NCBI GenBank assembly: GCA_024742835.1
Contig: JANSXS010000006.1
Span: 1 to 64,000, forward strand
DNA: 64,000 nt
Direction of reading: 5' to 3'
Origin: Paracoccaceae bacterium
GTDB lineage: Bacteria > Pseudomonadota > Alphaproteobacteria > Rhodobacterales > Rhodobacteraceae
This document shows positions 27,660-37,564 of the stretch, one piece after another. Made by a program: the position numbers and the translations under genes. Position 1 is the first letter of the stretch. The number at the start of each line of letters is the position of its first letter. Under the pieces are notes generated by a model that worked only from the letters and a program-made list of their open reading frames with translations, searched no databases and had not been told where the DNA came from.

Positions 27660-28073
27660 ATGGCCGGCGATCTTCCAGATTACTACTTCCGCGTCCGGGA
27701 CAACGGCGCGTTCGTCTTTCGTGTCGACACGGAAAACCGACAGCGCCGGATCGACATGGATCAGATCGCCGTCGTCAATATCCGCAACGGCCAGATCAAG
27801 CCTCACGGCGACCGCGAGTTGTCGGACGATGACCTTGCCGCGATAAAGGACTGGATGTCCGGGCGGATAGAGCTTCTGGCGGCACGTGATATCGACGATA
27901 TTCATCGCGCGGTCGATTACCTGAACACCACAACCCATTGGGCGCAGTCCAAGGCCAGCGATGCCCAGCTAGAGGTTGTGACAGATGCGCTTTTGCTGGC
28001 CATGCATGACCTGCGCACGGTACTGGTGCGCAAGAAGGCCGACAGGGTCACGGACCGCTCGAATGAAAGCTGA
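27660..28073 (+). CDS. Conserved-looking hypothetical protein upstream of accBC
   Basis: A 137-residue soluble protein starting MAGDLPDYYFRVRDNGAFVFRV, with a beta-rich first half and a helical second half (AAIKDWMSGRIELLAARDID). No signal peptide, membrane segment or catalytic motif is seen. The ATG was chosen for the GGCGGAA upstream and because the promoter candidate lies just before it. It precedes accB on the same strand with a 145-bp gap, so it may belong to the acetyl-CoA carboxylase operon. I do not recognise the family. Confidence 0.7.
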   Translation: MAGDLPDYYFRVRDNGAFVFRVDTENRQRRIDMDQIAVVNIRNGQIKPHGDRELSDDDLAAIKDWMSGRIELLAARDIDDIHRAVDYLNTTTHWAQSKASDAQLEVVTDALLLAMHDLRTVLVRKKADRVTDRSNES

Positions 28074-28218
28074 GGCCGTGCAAACCCGGCAGGCATCGAC
28101 CGAGACAGGCCCAAGATCACGCAACGCCGCTTTTCTTGTGTCCGCGCATCGCCTATAAGCAGGCAGATACGGCGCGACCCGTGAATGACGCGCCGCTGTA
28201 ACCGGTTCGAGGAAATGG

Positions 28219-28710
28219 ATGCCCAACAAGACCAATGACGCCGACGTCGCCTTCATCAAGGCGCTGGCAGAGCTTTTGAACGAGAATGATCTGACCGAGC
28301 TGGAAGTAAAGCGCGACTACGGCGAAAACGATACGCTGAACGTCCGTGTCAGCCGCAAGACCAAGGTGATCGCGCAGGCCGCACTTCCTGCGCCCGGCCC
28401 CGCGCCAACCGGCGGCGCACCGGCCCTGTCAGCAGCCCCCGCCCCCGAGGCGCCCAACGAAGACCCCGCCAGCCACCCCGGCGCGGTCACGTCGCCCATG
28501 GTCGGCACCGTTTACATGCAGGCAGAGCCCGGCGCGCCCTCTTTTGTCAGCGTGGGCGACCGCGTCTCCGAGGGCGACACGCTTTTGATCGTCGAGGCGA
28601 TGAAAACCATGAACCATATCCCCGCGCCGCGCGCCGGCACCGTCAAGCGCATCCTTGTCGAGGATGGCGCGGCGGTGGAATATGGTGCCCCACTCATGAT
28701 CATCGAATAA
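28219..28710 (+). CDS. accB: Acetyl-CoA carboxylase biotin carboxyl carrier protein
   Basis: A 163-residue BCCP. The C-terminal biotinyl domain carries EAMKTMN with the biotinylated Lys about 35 residues from the end; here Thr replaces the more usual Met/Leu after that Lys. It is preceded by a Pro/Ala-rich linker (about residues 55-90) and an N-terminal helical domain ([19 protein letters not shown]). The ATG has GAGGAAA upstream. accC starts 10 bp after the stop, so the two form an operon for the first step of fatty acid synthesis. Confidence 0.96.
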   Translation: MPNKTNDADVAFIKALAELLNENDLTELEVKRDYGENDTLNVRVSRKTKVIAQAALPAPGPAPTGGAPALSAAPAPEAPNEDPASHPGAVTSPMVGTVYMQAEPGAPSFVSVGDRVSEGDTLLIVEAMKTMNHIPAPRAGTVKRILVEDGAAVEYGAPLMIIE

Positions 28711-28720
28711 GGGCGGGCGC

Positions 28721-30070
28721 ATGTTCGACAAGATCCTCGTGGCCAACCGTGGTGAAATCGCGCTTCGGGTGATCCGGGCCGCGCGTGAAATGGGCATTCA
28801 GACGGTTGCGGTGCATTCCACCGCAGATACCGATGCAATGCATGTGCGCATGGCCGACGAATCGGTCTGCATCGGACCGCCCCCCGGCACCGACAGCTAT
28901 CTGTCGATCCCGTCGATCATCGCCGCTTGCGAGGTCACCGGCGCGCAGGCGATCCATCCCGGTTACGGCTTTCTGTCCGAAAACGCCAATTTCGTACAGA
29001 TCGTCGAGGATCACGGTCTGACCTTTATCGGCCCAACCGCCGAACATATCCGCGTGATGGGCGACAAGATCACTGCCAAGGACACGATGAAGGCGCTTGG
29101 CGTGCCCTGCGTACCCGGCTCCGAAGGCGGGATCGCCGATGTGGACGCCGCCAAGGCGCTGTGCAACGACGTCGGCTATCCCGTCATCGTAAAGGCCACC
29201 GCCGGGGGTGGCGGGCGCGGCATGAAGGTGGCACAGAGCGCCGCCGATATCGAACGCGCCTTCCTGACCGCCCGCTCAGAGGCCAAGGCCGCCTTTGGCA
29301 ATGACGAGGTTTATATCGAGAAATACCTGACCACGCCGCGCCATATCGAAATTCAGGTCTTCGGCGATGGCAAGGGCCGCGCGGTCCATCTGGGGGAACG
29401 CGACTGTTCATTGCAACGCCGCCACCAGAAGGTTTTCGAAGAGGCCCCCGGTCCCGGTATCTCAGACGAAGAACGCGACCGGATCGGCAAGATCTGCGCC
29501 GACGCGGTCGCAAAGATCGACTATGCGGGCGCGGGCACGATCGAGTTTCTCTATGAAAAAGGCGAGTTCTATTTCATCGAGATGAACACCCGCCTTCAGG
29601 TCGAACATCCCGTCACCGAGGCAATATTCGGCGTCGATCTGGTACAGGAACAGATTCGCGTTGCCGAAGGACTGCCCATGTCCTTCACCCAGGACGATCT
29701 GGTGATCAACGGCCACGCCATCGAGGTGCGCATCAACGCCGAGAAACTGCCGGAATTCTCACCGCGCCCTGGACGCATCACACAGTTCCATGCGCCTGGT
29801 GGCCTGGGCGTGCGCATGGACTCGGCCCTTTACGACGGCTACACGATCCCGCCCTATTACGATTCCCTGATCGGCAAACTGATCGTGCATGGCAAGGATC
29901 GTCAAAGCGCGCTGTCACGCCTGAACCGGGCGCTTGGCGAATTGATCGTGGACGGGGTGGATACCACCGTGCCGCTGTTCCATGCCCTGTTGCAAGAGCC
30001 GGATATCCAGACCGGGGCATACAATATTCACTGGCTGGAACATTGGCTGGAAACCCACCTGCGCGACTGA
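28721..30070 (+). CDS. accC: Acetyl-CoA carboxylase biotin carboxylase
   Basis: A full-length 449-residue AccC. It contains [17 protein letters not shown] at the N-terminus, the glycine-rich ATP loop ([14 protein letters not shown], about residue 160), [15 protein letters not shown], the catalytic Glu/Asn segment [16 protein letters not shown] and the C-terminal carboxylase domain. It carboxylates the biotin on AccB using ATP and bicarbonate. Confidence 0.97.
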   Translation: MFDKILVANRGEIALRVIRAAREMGIQTVAVHSTADTDAMHVRMADESVCIGPPPGTDSYLSIPSIIAACEVTGAQAIHPGYGFLSENANFVQIVEDHGLTFIGPTAEHIRVMGDKITAKDTMKALGVPCVPGSEGGIADVDAAKALCNDVGYPVIVKATAGGGGRGMKVAQSAADIERAFLTARSEAKAAFGNDEVYIEKYLTTPRHIEIQVFGDGKGRAVHLGERDCSLQRRHQKVFEEAPGPGISDEERDRIGKICADAVAKIDYAGAGTIEFLYEKGEFYFIEMNTRLQVEHPVTEAIFGVDLVQEQIRVAEGLPMSFTQDDLVINGHAIEVRINAEKLPEFSPRPGRITQFHAPGGLGVRMDSALYDGYTIPPYYDSLIGKLIVHGKDRQSALSRLNRALGELIVDGVDTTVPLFHALLQEPDIQTGAYNIHWLEHWLETHLRD

Positions 30071-30173
30071 CACGATCCGGGCTGGCGTGAAACGCCGGGC
30101 TTCCGGTTTCAAATGAAACGCAGTACCATTTGCAGGGCACTGATCGCCAAGCGCGAGGAGCCGGGCACGTCCC

Positions 30174-30827
30174 ATGACCGAAGGCAGGAAAAATCTTGGG
30201 CCGGACATGCTTTTGCGGGCTTACGCCGCGGGGATCTTTCCCATGGCCGAAAGCCGCGACACGCCCGATCTTTTCTGGGTCGACCCGCGGCAGCGCGGTG
30301 TTCTGCCTCTTGACGGGTTTCACATCTCACGATCTCTGGCGCGGCGGATCAAACAGGCCCGCTACAGGGTGTCGATCGACGCGGATTTCGACGCCGTGGT
30401 CGATGCCTGTGCCGACCGCAGCGAGACATGGATCAACGCCGAGATCCGCGCGCTTTACACGGCGCTACACCTAAGCGGGCACGCCAATTCCCTAGAGGTC
30501 TGGGACCAGGACGGCACGCTGATGGGCGGCGTTTACGGTGTGGCGCTTGGCGGTGCGTTTTTTGGCGAAAGCATGTTTTCGCGGCGCACCGATGGCTCCA
30601 AACTGGCGCTGGCGCACCTTGTTGCGCATCTGCGGCGCTGCGGTTTCGTGCTGTTCGATACGCAATTCATCACAGCGCATCTGGCGCGGCTTGGCGCAAT
30701 AGAGATCAGCCGGGACAGGTATCGCAACGAATTGGCGCTGGCGCTTCAGGTGCCTGCCGATATTCATGCGCAAGATCTGGCACAGCCGCCCTACCCGGTC
30801 GTGCAGCGCAATACCCAGATGTCATAG
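30174..30827 (+). CDS. aat: Leucyl/phenylalanyl-tRNA--protein transferase
   Basis: A 217-residue Aat, which adds Leu or Phe to proteins with N-terminal Lys/Arg for ClpS-ClpAP degradation. LLRAYAAGIFPMAE, FWVDPRQRGVLPLD, TWINAEIRALYTALH, GVYGVALGGAFFGESMFS and FVLFDTQFITAHL are the conserved blocks. The 3' end overlaps the convergent DUF2155 gene by 37 bp. Confidence 0.95.
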   Translation: MTEGRKNLGPDMLLRAYAAGIFPMAESRDTPDLFWVDPRQRGVLPLDGFHISRSLARRIKQARYRVSIDADFDAVVDACADRSETWINAEIRALYTALHLSGHANSLEVWDQDGTLMGGVYGVALGGAFFGESMFSRRTDGSKLALAHLVAHLRRCGFVLFDTQFITAHLARLGAIEISRDRYRNELALALQVPADIHAQDLAQPPYPVVQRNTQMS

Positions 30828-31156
30828 CGCGGATGTTCCAGCGGGTTCAGCGCCGGTGACGAGGCGACCATCCAGCCCGAAAAGATCGGTCGGGCATCCT
30901 TTACGGTATGGATCGTCAGAAAGGCATAGGCATCCCCGGCGATGTTGTCTGCCGGATAGCGGCATTCGCCCAGTTCGACGCGCAGCTTGCCCACCTGCCC
31001 CGCCGAGGTGTTCGCGATCTCGATCGTGCCTGTCTCTCCGGCGGTCCGGTCCAGCCAGCGCAGCACCGCCCCGCTCCCGACCTGCGCGGTTTCCACTGCG
31101 CGCACGGGTGCCGCCGCAACAAGGGCTATGCAAAAGATCAGCGCAAGCCGGCTCAT
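30791..31156 (-). CDS. DUF2155 domain-containing secreted protein
   Basis: A 121-residue protein with a signal peptide (residues 1-20, APVRA) and the DUF2155 pattern: VLRWLDRTAGETGTIEI, ELGECRYPADN and FSGWMVASSPALNPLEHPRYDIWVL. These proteins are periplasmic and conserved in alphaproteobacteria; function is unknown. The start overlaps the stop of the MlaD-like gene by 4 bp (ATGA). Confidence 0.87.
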   Translation of the reverse strand: MSRLALIFCIALVAAAPVRAVETAQVGSGAVLRWLDRTAGETGTIEIANTSAGQVGKLRVELGECRYPADNIAGDAYAFLTIHTVKDARPIFSGWMVASSPALNPLEHPRYDIWVLRCTTG

Positions 31157-31614
31157 TCCTGTCCGTCTTCCTCGCTGCCGGACACGAATTTCGACAGCAG
31201 GGCGATCAGGCTGACCGAGCCTTGGGTGAACTCGATCTCGTCTCCGGCTGCGAAATAAAACGGCGAGCCGCCCGGCAGTATTTCGACGAAATTGCCGCCC
31301 AGCAACCCTTCGGAACTGATCGACAGGGCGCTGTCATCGGGAACTTCGATATCGTCACGTACCGAAATCGTGGCCCGTGCGCGGTAGGTTTCGGGATCAA
31401 GCGCCAGATCCGTCACACGGCCCACCTTGACCCCGGCAAGCCGGACATCCGTGCCGACGCTGACCCCGTCGGCGCTGCGGAAGCTGGCAGTCAGCGGATA
31501 TTCCGTCGGCGCACCGGAAAAGCCAGTGACCTGCCCCGCGTAAAACAAAAAGCCCGCTGCGATGGCAAGGACCACACCGCCCGCAGCCACCTCTGTCATG
31601 TTCTCGGATGCCAT
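31153..31614 (-). CDS. mlaD: MlaD-family (MCE domain) lipid transport protein
   Basis: A 153-residue protein with an N-terminal membrane anchor (GGVVLAIAAGFLFYAGQV, residues 12-29) and one MCE domain: YPLTASFRSADGVSVGTDVR and GLLGGNFVEILPGG. This is the size of MlaD, the periplasmic hexameric component of the MlaFEDB phospholipid transporter. ATG at 31614 gives a normal N-terminus. No mlaE or mlaF gene lies beside it; instead it is coupled to DUF2155 and sits behind the NDUFA12 gene. Confidence 0.88.
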   Translation of the reverse strand: MASENMTEVAAGGVVLAIAAGFLFYAGQVTGFSGAPTEYPLTASFRSADGVSVGTDVRLAGVKVGRVTDLALDPETYRARATISVRDDIEVPDDSALSISSEGLLGGNFVEILPGGSPFYFAAGDEIEFTQGSVSLIALLSKFVSGSEEDGQE

Positions 31615-31634
31615 TTCCAGCCTCGTCTGTGGGG

Positions 31635-32018
31635 TTATTCCGGCGTCCACGCCTCGTAATCGCGGCGCTCGGCGGGCTTGGCGCGGCGGATCGACCCTGC
31701 GGGGGCATAGGCCAGCGCGGTGCCGGTCAGGTTTTCCTCGTGCGGCTTTTCCCACGGCTTGTGCGCCAGCGGAACCTCTGTCGGCGGTTCGGCGAATGTG
31801 TGGTGCAACCAGCCATGCCAATCGGGGCTAACTCGGCTTGCCTCAGCCTCTCCGTTGAAGATGACCCAGCGGCGTTTATTCTCGCGGTCGCGGTAATAGA
31901 TGTTGCCCTGATCATCCTCGCCGACTTTCACACCCTTGCGGCGGGTGTGGATCAGCGTGTTGAGCGTGGCCCCGTTCCACCATGTGACCCCGCGCAGCAG
32001 CGAGTTGAGAATGCCCAT
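31635..32018 (-). CDS. NADH:ubiquinone oxidoreductase NDUFA12-family subunit
   Basis: A 127-residue protein homologous to mitochondrial complex I subunit NDUFA12 (B17.2). [20 protein letters not shown] and [17 protein letters not shown] are diagnostic. Alphaproteobacteria carry this accessory subunit outside the nuo operon. ATG at 32018 follows GGAGG. The gene lies 20 bp before the MlaD-like gene and is probably co-transcribed with it. Confidence 0.94.
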   Translation of the reverse strand: MGILNSLLRGVTWWNGATLNTLIHTRRKGVKVGEDDQGNIYYRDRENKRRWVIFNGEAEASRVSPDWHGWLHHTFAEPPTEVPLAHKPWEKPHEENLTGTALAYAPAGSIRRAKPAERRDYEAWTPE

Positions 32019-32117
32019 TCGGTCGCCTCCATCAAAGCCTGATCCCGATATGACGCAGTTCGGCGCAGAGGTCCAGAGGGCTGCACGAAATGCGCGGCGG
32101 ACGACCGCGCAAAGCAA

Positions 32118-32145
32118 AGGCCCGCGCCACGATGGGCGCGGGCCT
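32118..32145 (-). terminator. Rho-independent terminator after clpX
   Basis: An 11-bp perfect stem (32118-32128 with 32135-32145) around a 6-base loop, followed on the minus strand by TTTGCTTTG. It lies 21 bp past the clpX stop. Confidence 0.8.
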
Positions 32146-32165
32146 GATGCCAAAAACAGGGTGGC

Positions 32166-33428
32166 TCAGCTTGCGCTGGTGCCTTCTTTCTTGGATTCGG
32201 TATGGACCATCAGCGGTGCCGCGTCAGAGGTGACAGCCTCTTCGTTGACGACCACCTCTTCCACGCCGTCCATGCCCGGCAGCTCGAACATGGTATCAAG
32301 CAGGATATCTTCGAGAATGGAGCGCAATCCCCGTGCGCCGGTCTTGCGTGCGATGGCGCGCTTTGCAATCGCGCTCAACGCGTCCTCGGTGAAGGTCAGT
32401 TGCGCGTTTTCCAGCTCGAACAGGCGCTGATACTGTTTGACCAACGCGTTCTTGGGCTGGGTCAGAATGGTGATCAGCGCATCCTCGTCCAGATCCTCCA
32501 GCGTGGCGATCACGGGCAGACGGCCGACGAATTCCGGGATCAGACCGAATTTCAACAGATCTTCTGGTTCCAGATCCTTGAACACCTCACCGACGTTGCG
32601 CTCCTCGACGTTGCGCACATCCGCGCCAAAACCCATGGCAGAGCCTTTGCCACGCTGGCTGATGATCTTGTCCAGACCAGCGAACGCGCCGCCGCAGATG
32701 AACAGGATATTCGTGGTATCCACTTGCAGGAATTCCTGCTGCGGATGCTTGCGCCCGCCCTGCGGCGGCACGGCGGCAACCGTGCCTTCCATCAGCTTGA
32801 GCAGCGCCTGTTGCACACCCTCGCCCGACACGTCGCGGGTGATCGACGGGTTTTCGGATTTGCGCGTGATCTTGTCGACCTCGTCGATATAGACGATGCC
32901 GCGCTGTGCGCGCTCCACATTGTATTCCGACGCCTGCAACAGTTTCAGGATGATATTTTCCACATCCTCGCCAACATACCCTGCCTCTGTGAGGGTGGTG
33001 GCATCCGCCATGGTAAAGGGCACATCCAGGATCCGCGCCAGCGTTTGCGCCAGCAATGTCTTGCCGCAGCCGGTGGGGCCGATCAGCAGGATATTGGATT
33101 TCTGCAACTCGATGTCGCTTTTGCCGGAGTTGTTCAGCCGCTTGTAATGGTTGTGAACCGCCACCGACAACACCCGCTTGGCAGTTGCCTGACCGATCAC
33201 GTAATCATCGAGCACGTTGCAGATCTCGCGCGGTGCCGGCACCCCATCAGTGGATTTCAGCCCCGCGGATTTCGTTTCTTCCCGGATGATATCCATGCAC
33301 AGCTCGACGCATTCGTCGCAGATGAACACGGTGGGTCCGGCGATTAGTTTGCGCACCTCGTGCTGGCTTTTGCCGCAAAAGCTACAATACAGTGTGTTTT
33401 TACTGTCATTGCCGGAATTGTTCGCCAT
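32166..33428 (-). CDS. clpX: ATP-dependent Clp protease ATP-binding subunit ClpX
   Basis: A 420-residue AAA+ unfoldase. The N-terminal zinc-binding domain has CSFCGKSQ and ICDECVELC; Walker A is GPTGCGKT, Walker B is [11 protein letters not shown], and the pore and sensor regions ([29 protein letters not shown]) are intact. ATG at 33428 gives the standard N-terminus. It follows clpP on the same strand and supplies it with unfolded substrates. Confidence 0.97.
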   Translation of the reverse strand: MANNSGNDSKNTLYCSFCGKSQHEVRKLIAGPTVFICDECVELCMDIIREETKSAGLKSTDGVPAPREICNVLDDYVIGQATAKRVLSVAVHNHYKRLNNSGKSDIELQKSNILLIGPTGCGKTLLAQTLARILDVPFTMADATTLTEAGYVGEDVENIILKLLQASEYNVERAQRGIVYIDEVDKITRKSENPSITRDVSGEGVQQALLKLMEGTVAAVPPQGGRKHPQQEFLQVDTTNILFICGGAFAGLDKIISQRGKGSAMGFGADVRNVEERNVGEVFKDLEPEDLLKFGLIPEFVGRLPVIATLEDLDEDALITILTQPKNALVKQYQRLFELENAQLTFTEDALSAIAKRAIARKTGARGLRSILEDILLDTMFELPGMDGVEEVVVNEEAVTSDAAPLMVHTESKKEGTSAS

Positions 33429-33583
33429 TCGATACCTTTCGGCGCCACACGCCTTGCTTCGTCGTTCATGCCCCTGCGTTTGCAAACCACCGGACCAATG
33501 CCCGGCAAGGGGGATCCTTCAATTTCACTGACACCAGCTTAGGACAGGCGCGAGGGCACCTCAATCGCTAATTATCTGCGTGC

Positions 33584-34216
33584 CTAGCTGTCGTCATCGT
33601 CGGACTTGGCGCGGTTCGACACGATCTCGTCGATCAGACCCCACTCCTTGGCATCATCGGGAGACATGAATCTGTCACGCTCCAACGCTGCTTCGACATT
33701 CTCAAGTGTCTGTCCGGTATGTGTGACGTAGATTTCGTTAAGACGCCGCTTCAATTTCAGCGTCTCTTCGGCGTGGATCATGATATCCGTCGCCTGTCCC
33801 TGAAATCCGCCAGAGGGCTGGTGCACCATGATCCGGCTATTGGGCAGAGAAAACCGCATACCCTTTTCGCCTGCCGTCAGCAGCAGCGACCCCATCGAGG
33901 CCGCCTGCCCGATCACCAGCGTTGACACCTTCGGCTTGATGTATTGCATCGTGTCGTAGATCGACAGGCCCGATGTCACCACGCCGCCGGGCGAATTGAT
34001 ATACATCGAGATTTCTTTCTTGGGGTTCTCGGCCTCAAGATGCAGAAGCTGCGCCACGATCAGGCTGGACATGCCATCATGCACCGGGCCGGACACAAAG
34101 ATGATCCGCTCTTTGAGCAGGCGCGAGAAAATATCGTAGGCACGCTCACCACGGCTGGTCTGCTCGACCACCATTGGTACAAGCGTGTTCATGTATGTTT
34201 CAAAGGGATCTGTCAT
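33584..34216 (-). CDS. clpP: ATP-dependent Clp protease proteolytic subunit
   Basis: A 210-residue ClpP serine protease. Nucleophile Ser in [11 protein letters not shown], His in [11 protein letters not shown] and the Asp in the [11 protein letters not shown] region form the triad; YINSPGG gives the oxyanion strand. The acidic tail (SDDDDS) is unremarkable. It is the first gene of a clpP-clpX unit with a 155-bp spacer, divergent from ctaD. Confidence 0.97.
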   Translation of the reverse strand: MTDPFETYMNTLVPMVVEQTSRGERAYDIFSRLLKERIIFVSGPVHDGMSSLIVAQLLHLEAENPKKEISMYINSPGGVVTSGLSIYDTMQYIKPKVSTLVIGQAASMGSLLLTAGEKGMRFSLPNSRIMVHQPSGGFQGQATDIMIHAEETLKLKRRLNEIYVTHTGQTLENVEAALERDRFMSPDDAKEWGLIDEIVSNRAKSDDDDS

Positions 34217-34402
34217 TGGATGCCTGCCTGCTGAAGTTTGCCGACCGTTACCGATCGTCGTGTCGTGTAAGTCTTAGTTGGCGGCTCGGGGGGCTTCAAG
34301 GGCCGGGTGTCATTTTCACCGCGACCAAAGGGACGCAAAACAGATATACTGTATAAAGACCGATCCCGTGCGGTTCGGCGACCGTTTATTGGATCAAAAA
34401 CA

Positions 34403-34420
34403 TGTCAGACTTGGCTGACA
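34403..34420. promoter_or_regulatory. Inverted repeat TGTCAG-N6-CTGACA upstream of ctaD
   Basis: A perfect 6-6-6 inverted repeat, with TATAAG just downstream that could be a -10 box. It may be an operator; the regulator is unknown. Confidence 0.35.
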
Positions 34421-34510
34421 CTATAAGTTGTAACCTTGCGACTCGGCATACGGTGCCGGATGCGTCCAAACGACGCTCAGGGCAGAAAAAACCGATTTTG
34501 GCAAAAATAT

Positions 34511-34524
34511 TTGATCTCGGTCAA
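34511..34524. promoter_or_regulatory. FNR/CRP-type box upstream of ctaD
   Basis: TTGATCTCGGTCAA differs by one base from the FNR consensus TTGAT-N4-ATCAA. It lies 137 bp before the ctaD ATG, a position consistent with oxygen-dependent control (FnrL in Rhodobacteraceae) of a terminal oxidase subunit. Confidence 0.6.
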
Positions 34525-34660
34525 AGTGGCGCATTGCTCACACGCGCGTGACATTCTAAAACTGTTATGTGTTGACGGGACACATGGGGTTTTTGAGTCT
34601 GCCGCTGGCGGGGTCGCGGCCCTGCGTGTCCCCCGTAATTTGACCAGCAGGAGGCACTCA

Positions 34661-36334
34661 ATGGCAGATGCAGCCATTCACGGCCATGGACATGAAGACA
34701 ACCGCGGGTTCTTTACCCGTTGGTTCATGTCCACGAACCACAAGGATATCGGTATCCTCTACCTGATCACGTCGGCATTCGTCGGCCTGCTCTCGGTGGC
34801 ATTTACCGTCTATATGCGTCTCGAGCTCATGGAGCCGGGCGTGCAGTACATGTGCCTTGAAGGCGCACGCTTTACGGCGGCGGCAGCGGGCGAATGTACA
34901 CCAAACGGCCATCTGTGGAACGTGATGATCACCTATCACGGCGTTCTGATGATGTTCTTCGTGGTGATTCCCGCGCTCTTCGGCGGCTTCGGCAACTACT
35001 TCATGCCGTTGCAGATCGGTGCGCCGGACATGGCCTTCCCGCGCATGAACAACCTCAGCTATTGGCTGTTCGTGGCTGGTACGTCGCTGGGTGTCGCGTC
35101 ACTGCTGGCGCCGGGTGGCAACGGACAGCTTGGGTCCGGCGTGGGCTGGGTGCTTTACCCGCCGCTGTCGACGACCGAGGCTGGCATGTCGATGGATCTG
35201 GCGATCTTTGCCGTCCACGTGGCGGGTGCAAGTTCGATCCTTGGTGCGATCAACATGATCACCACCTTCCTGAACATGCGCGCGCCGGGCATGACCCTGT
35301 TCAAGGTGCCGCTGTTCGCGTGGTCGATCTTCGTGACTGCTTGGCTTATCCTTCTGGCACTTCCCGTGCTGGCGGGCGCGATCACCATGCTGCTGACCGA
35401 CCGCAACTTCGGGACGACCTTCTTCGACCCGGCCGGTGGCGGTGATCCGGTGCTGTACCAGCACATCCTGTGGTTCTTCGGCCATCCGGAAGTGTACATC
35501 ATCATCCTGCCCGGCTTTGGCATCATCAGCCACGTGATTGCCACTTTCGCGCGCAAGCCTGTCTTTGGCTACCTGCCTATGGTCTGGGCGCTGATCGCCA
35601 TCGGCTTCCTCGGCTTTGTCGTGTGGGCGCACCACATGTACACGGTGGGCATGTCGCTGACGCAGCAATCCTACTTCATGCTCGCCACGATGGTGATCGC
35701 GGTGCCGACAGGCGTGAAGGTGTTCAGCTGGATCGCAACGATGTGGGGCGGCTCGATCGAGTTCAAGACGCCCATGCTGTGGGCCTTTGGCTTCCTCTTC
35801 CTGTTTACCGTCGGCGGTGTGACAGGTGTGGTGCTCAGCCAGGCGGGCGTCGATCGGGCTTATCATGACACCTATTACGTCGTGGCGCATTTCCACTACG
35901 TCATGAGCCTGGGCGCCGTGTTCGCGATCTTCGCAGGGATCTACTTCTACTTCCCCAAGATGACCGGACGCATGTACCCGGAATGGGCGGGCAAGTTGCA
36001 CTTCTGGACAATGTTCATCGGTGCAAACCTGACCTTCTTCCCACAGCACTTCCTTGGTCGTCAGGGTATGCCGCGCCGCTATATCGACTATCCGGAGGCC
36101 TTCGCGCTCTGGAACTACTGGTCCTCTGTCGGCGCGTTCATCTCCTTTGCCAGCTTCATCTTCTTCTTCGGCGTGATGTTCTACGCTGTCTTCCGCGGTA
36201 CCCGCGCGACAGAGGCGAATCCGTGGAACGAATATGCCGACACGCTGGAATGGACCCTGCCCTCGCCGCCGCCCGAGCACACGTTTGAGCAGCTGCCAAA
36301 GCAGGAAGACTGGGACAAGTCGCCGGCGCACTAA
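34661..36334 (+). CDS. ctaD: Cytochrome c oxidase subunit I (aa3 type)
   Basis: A 557-residue haem-copper oxidase catalytic subunit with 12 membrane spans. Haem a ligand His in [12 protein letters not shown], CuB ligands in [15 protein letters not shown] (with the cross-linked His-Tyr pair) and [10 protein letters not shown], and haem a3 / haem a ligands in [12 protein letters not shown] are all present. K- and D-channel residues appear intact. ATG at 34661 follows AGGAGG. It stands alone; the other cta genes are not in the window. A strong terminator follows. Confidence 0.97.
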   Translation: MADAAIHGHGHEDNRGFFTRWFMSTNHKDIGILYLITSAFVGLLSVAFTVYMRLELMEPGVQYMCLEGARFTAAAAGECTPNGHLWNVMITYHGVLMMFFVVIPALFGGFGNYFMPLQIGAPDMAFPRMNNLSYWLFVAGTSLGVASLLAPGGNGQLGSGVGWVLYPPLSTTEAGMSMDLAIFAVHVAGASSILGAINMITTFLNMRAPGMTLFKVPLFAWSIFVTAWLILLALPVLAGAITMLLTDRNFGTTFFDPAGGGDPVLYQHILWFFGHPEVYIIILPGFGIISHVIATFARKPVFGYLPMVWALIAIGFLGFVVWAHHMYTVGMSLTQQSYFMLATMVIAVPTGVKVFSWIATMWGGSIEFKTPMLWAFGFLFLFTVGGVTGVVLSQAGVDRAYHDTYYVVAHFHYVMSLGAVFAIFAGIYFYFPKMTGRMYPEWAGKLHFWTMFIGANLTFFPQHFLGRQGMPRRYIDYPEAFALWNYWSSVGAFISFASFIFFFGVMFYAVFRGTRATEANPWNEYADTLEWTLPSPPPEHTFEQLPKQEDWDKSPAH

Positions 36335-36363
36335 GCCCGGGCTGACCCCGAAACAAACAAGAA

Positions 36364-36392
36364 AAGGCCCCGGTTTTCACCGGGGCCTTTTT
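36364..36392 (+). terminator. Rho-independent terminator of ctaD
   Basis: A 10-bp GC-rich stem (36364-36373 with 36380-36389), loop of 6, and a five-T run overlapping the stem end. It lies 30 bp past the ctaD stop and may also serve the convergent LysR gene. Confidence 0.92.
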
Positions 36393-36411
36393 CATTGGCA
36401 ATGGCCTGCGT

Positions 36412-37344
36412 TCAGCTCTCTAGCGTCACCAGATCCGAAAACCGGTCCTTGACCACAGCATGAACCATCTCTCCGATCCGCTGCGTCAGTGCCTTTTGCG
36501 CCGCCCGCTTGCGCCAGACCAGCCCGATTGACCGCGTCAGCCGATCCCCACGAAACGACCGGATAACCACATCCCCGCTTTCGCCGGGCACCTCGGACCG
36601 CACATAAAGCGCGGGCAAAAAGCAGACCCCCATGTTCAGCGCCGTCATCTGCCGCAAGGCATCCAGACTGGTGCCCTCGTAATCCTGTCGCAAACGCGCG
36701 CCCAGTTCCTCGCACAGGCGCACGGTCTGGGAATGCATCACATACGCATCCGACAGGGAAAGAATGTCCTGCCCTGCCAGATCGGCCTCATGCACCCGCG
36801 CCTTGGCCGCAAGCGGATGATCCTGCGCGACGGCCAGCTTGAGCGGCTCACGAAACAGCCGCATCACCTCGACATCGTCCGACTGCACGGGAAGCTGCGT
36901 CAGGATCATGTCGTGCCGCCCCTCGATCAATTCCTCCTGCAAGACGCGCGGCGCGGCATCGCGGATGATCAGCTTGAGCGACGGGTAGGATCGGTGCAGC
37001 CGCCGTGTGACATAGGGCAAAAGATACGGGCCAAGCGTCGGCGTCGTGCCAAGCCGGATCGTACCGCCAACACCGTCTTTGGCCTCACGGGCGCGCGCGG
37101 TCAGGATCTCGACCTCCTCCAGAACCTTGCGCGCCTGCGCCAGAACCTCGCGGCCCGCCGGGGTCAGGACCGCACCGCGCCGACCACGCTCCACCAGGTT
37201 CTGACCGAGCGCCGTTTCCAAACGCAGTATCTGTTGGCTGAGCGAGGGCTGGCTGATCCCCGTTCGCTCTGCCGCCTTGCGGTAATGGCCCGCGTCACTC
37301 AGGGCCACGAAATAGCGCAGTTGGCGCAGCGTCAGATCATCCAT
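36412..37344 (-). CDS. LysR family regulator, OxyR-like but without the first redox Cys
   Basis: A 310-residue LysR protein. The HTH is at residues 3-60 (LRQLRYFVALSDAGHYRKAA) and the overall sequence resembles hydrogen-peroxide-responsive OxyR (GTIRLGTTPTLGPYLLP, LGVCFLP-like GVCFLPALY). Only Cys211 and Cys241 are found in the effector domain; the position matching the peroxidatic Cys199 of E. coli OxyR appears to be Val202. ATG at 37344 was preferred over 37371 because it gives the family start MDDLTLRQLR. It is divergent from the YdcH-like gene. Confidence 0.85.
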   Translation of the reverse strand: MDDLTLRQLRYFVALSDAGHYRKAAERTGISQPSLSQQILRLETALGQNLVERGRRGAVLTPAGREVLAQARKVLEEVEILTARAREAKDGVGGTIRLGTTPTLGPYLLPYVTRRLHRSYPSLKLIIRDAAPRVLQEELIEGRHDMILTQLPVQSDDVEVMRLFREPLKLAVAQDHPLAAKARVHEADLAGQDILSLSDAYVMHSQTVRLCEELGARLRQDYEGTSLDALRQMTALNMGVCFLPALYVRSEVPGESGDVVIRSFRGDRLTRSIGLVWRKRAAQKALTQRIGEMVHAVVKDRFSDLVTLES

Positions 37345-37564
37345 TGGCGTCTCTCTAAAGCGTTGCATCACGCGTTTGCGGGCGTTCCGTCATCCGCGGA
37401 TCTCTGGAGGAACGGCGAAACGCTTTCTGAACCGGCACGAACTGCCAGTGGTTATATAGGTTTATCCTATCATGTTTTCACGAATAATAGGCTTAAATTA
37501 GATTCTACTCATCCCATATGGATACGGTAACCGCTTGATACATCATTCAGAACAGGAGGACCGC

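Larger units (their letters stand above)
34217..34660. other. Divergent control region between clpP and ctaD
   Basis: This 444-bp interval holds the promoters of clpP (minus) and ctaD (plus). On the minus strand CTTGAAG near 34300 could be the -35 part of a heat-shock promoter, though no good -10 was found. On the plus side are a TGTCAG/CTGACA inverted repeat (34403-34420) and an FNR-type box (34511-34524). No other gene was supportable. Confidence 0.5.
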
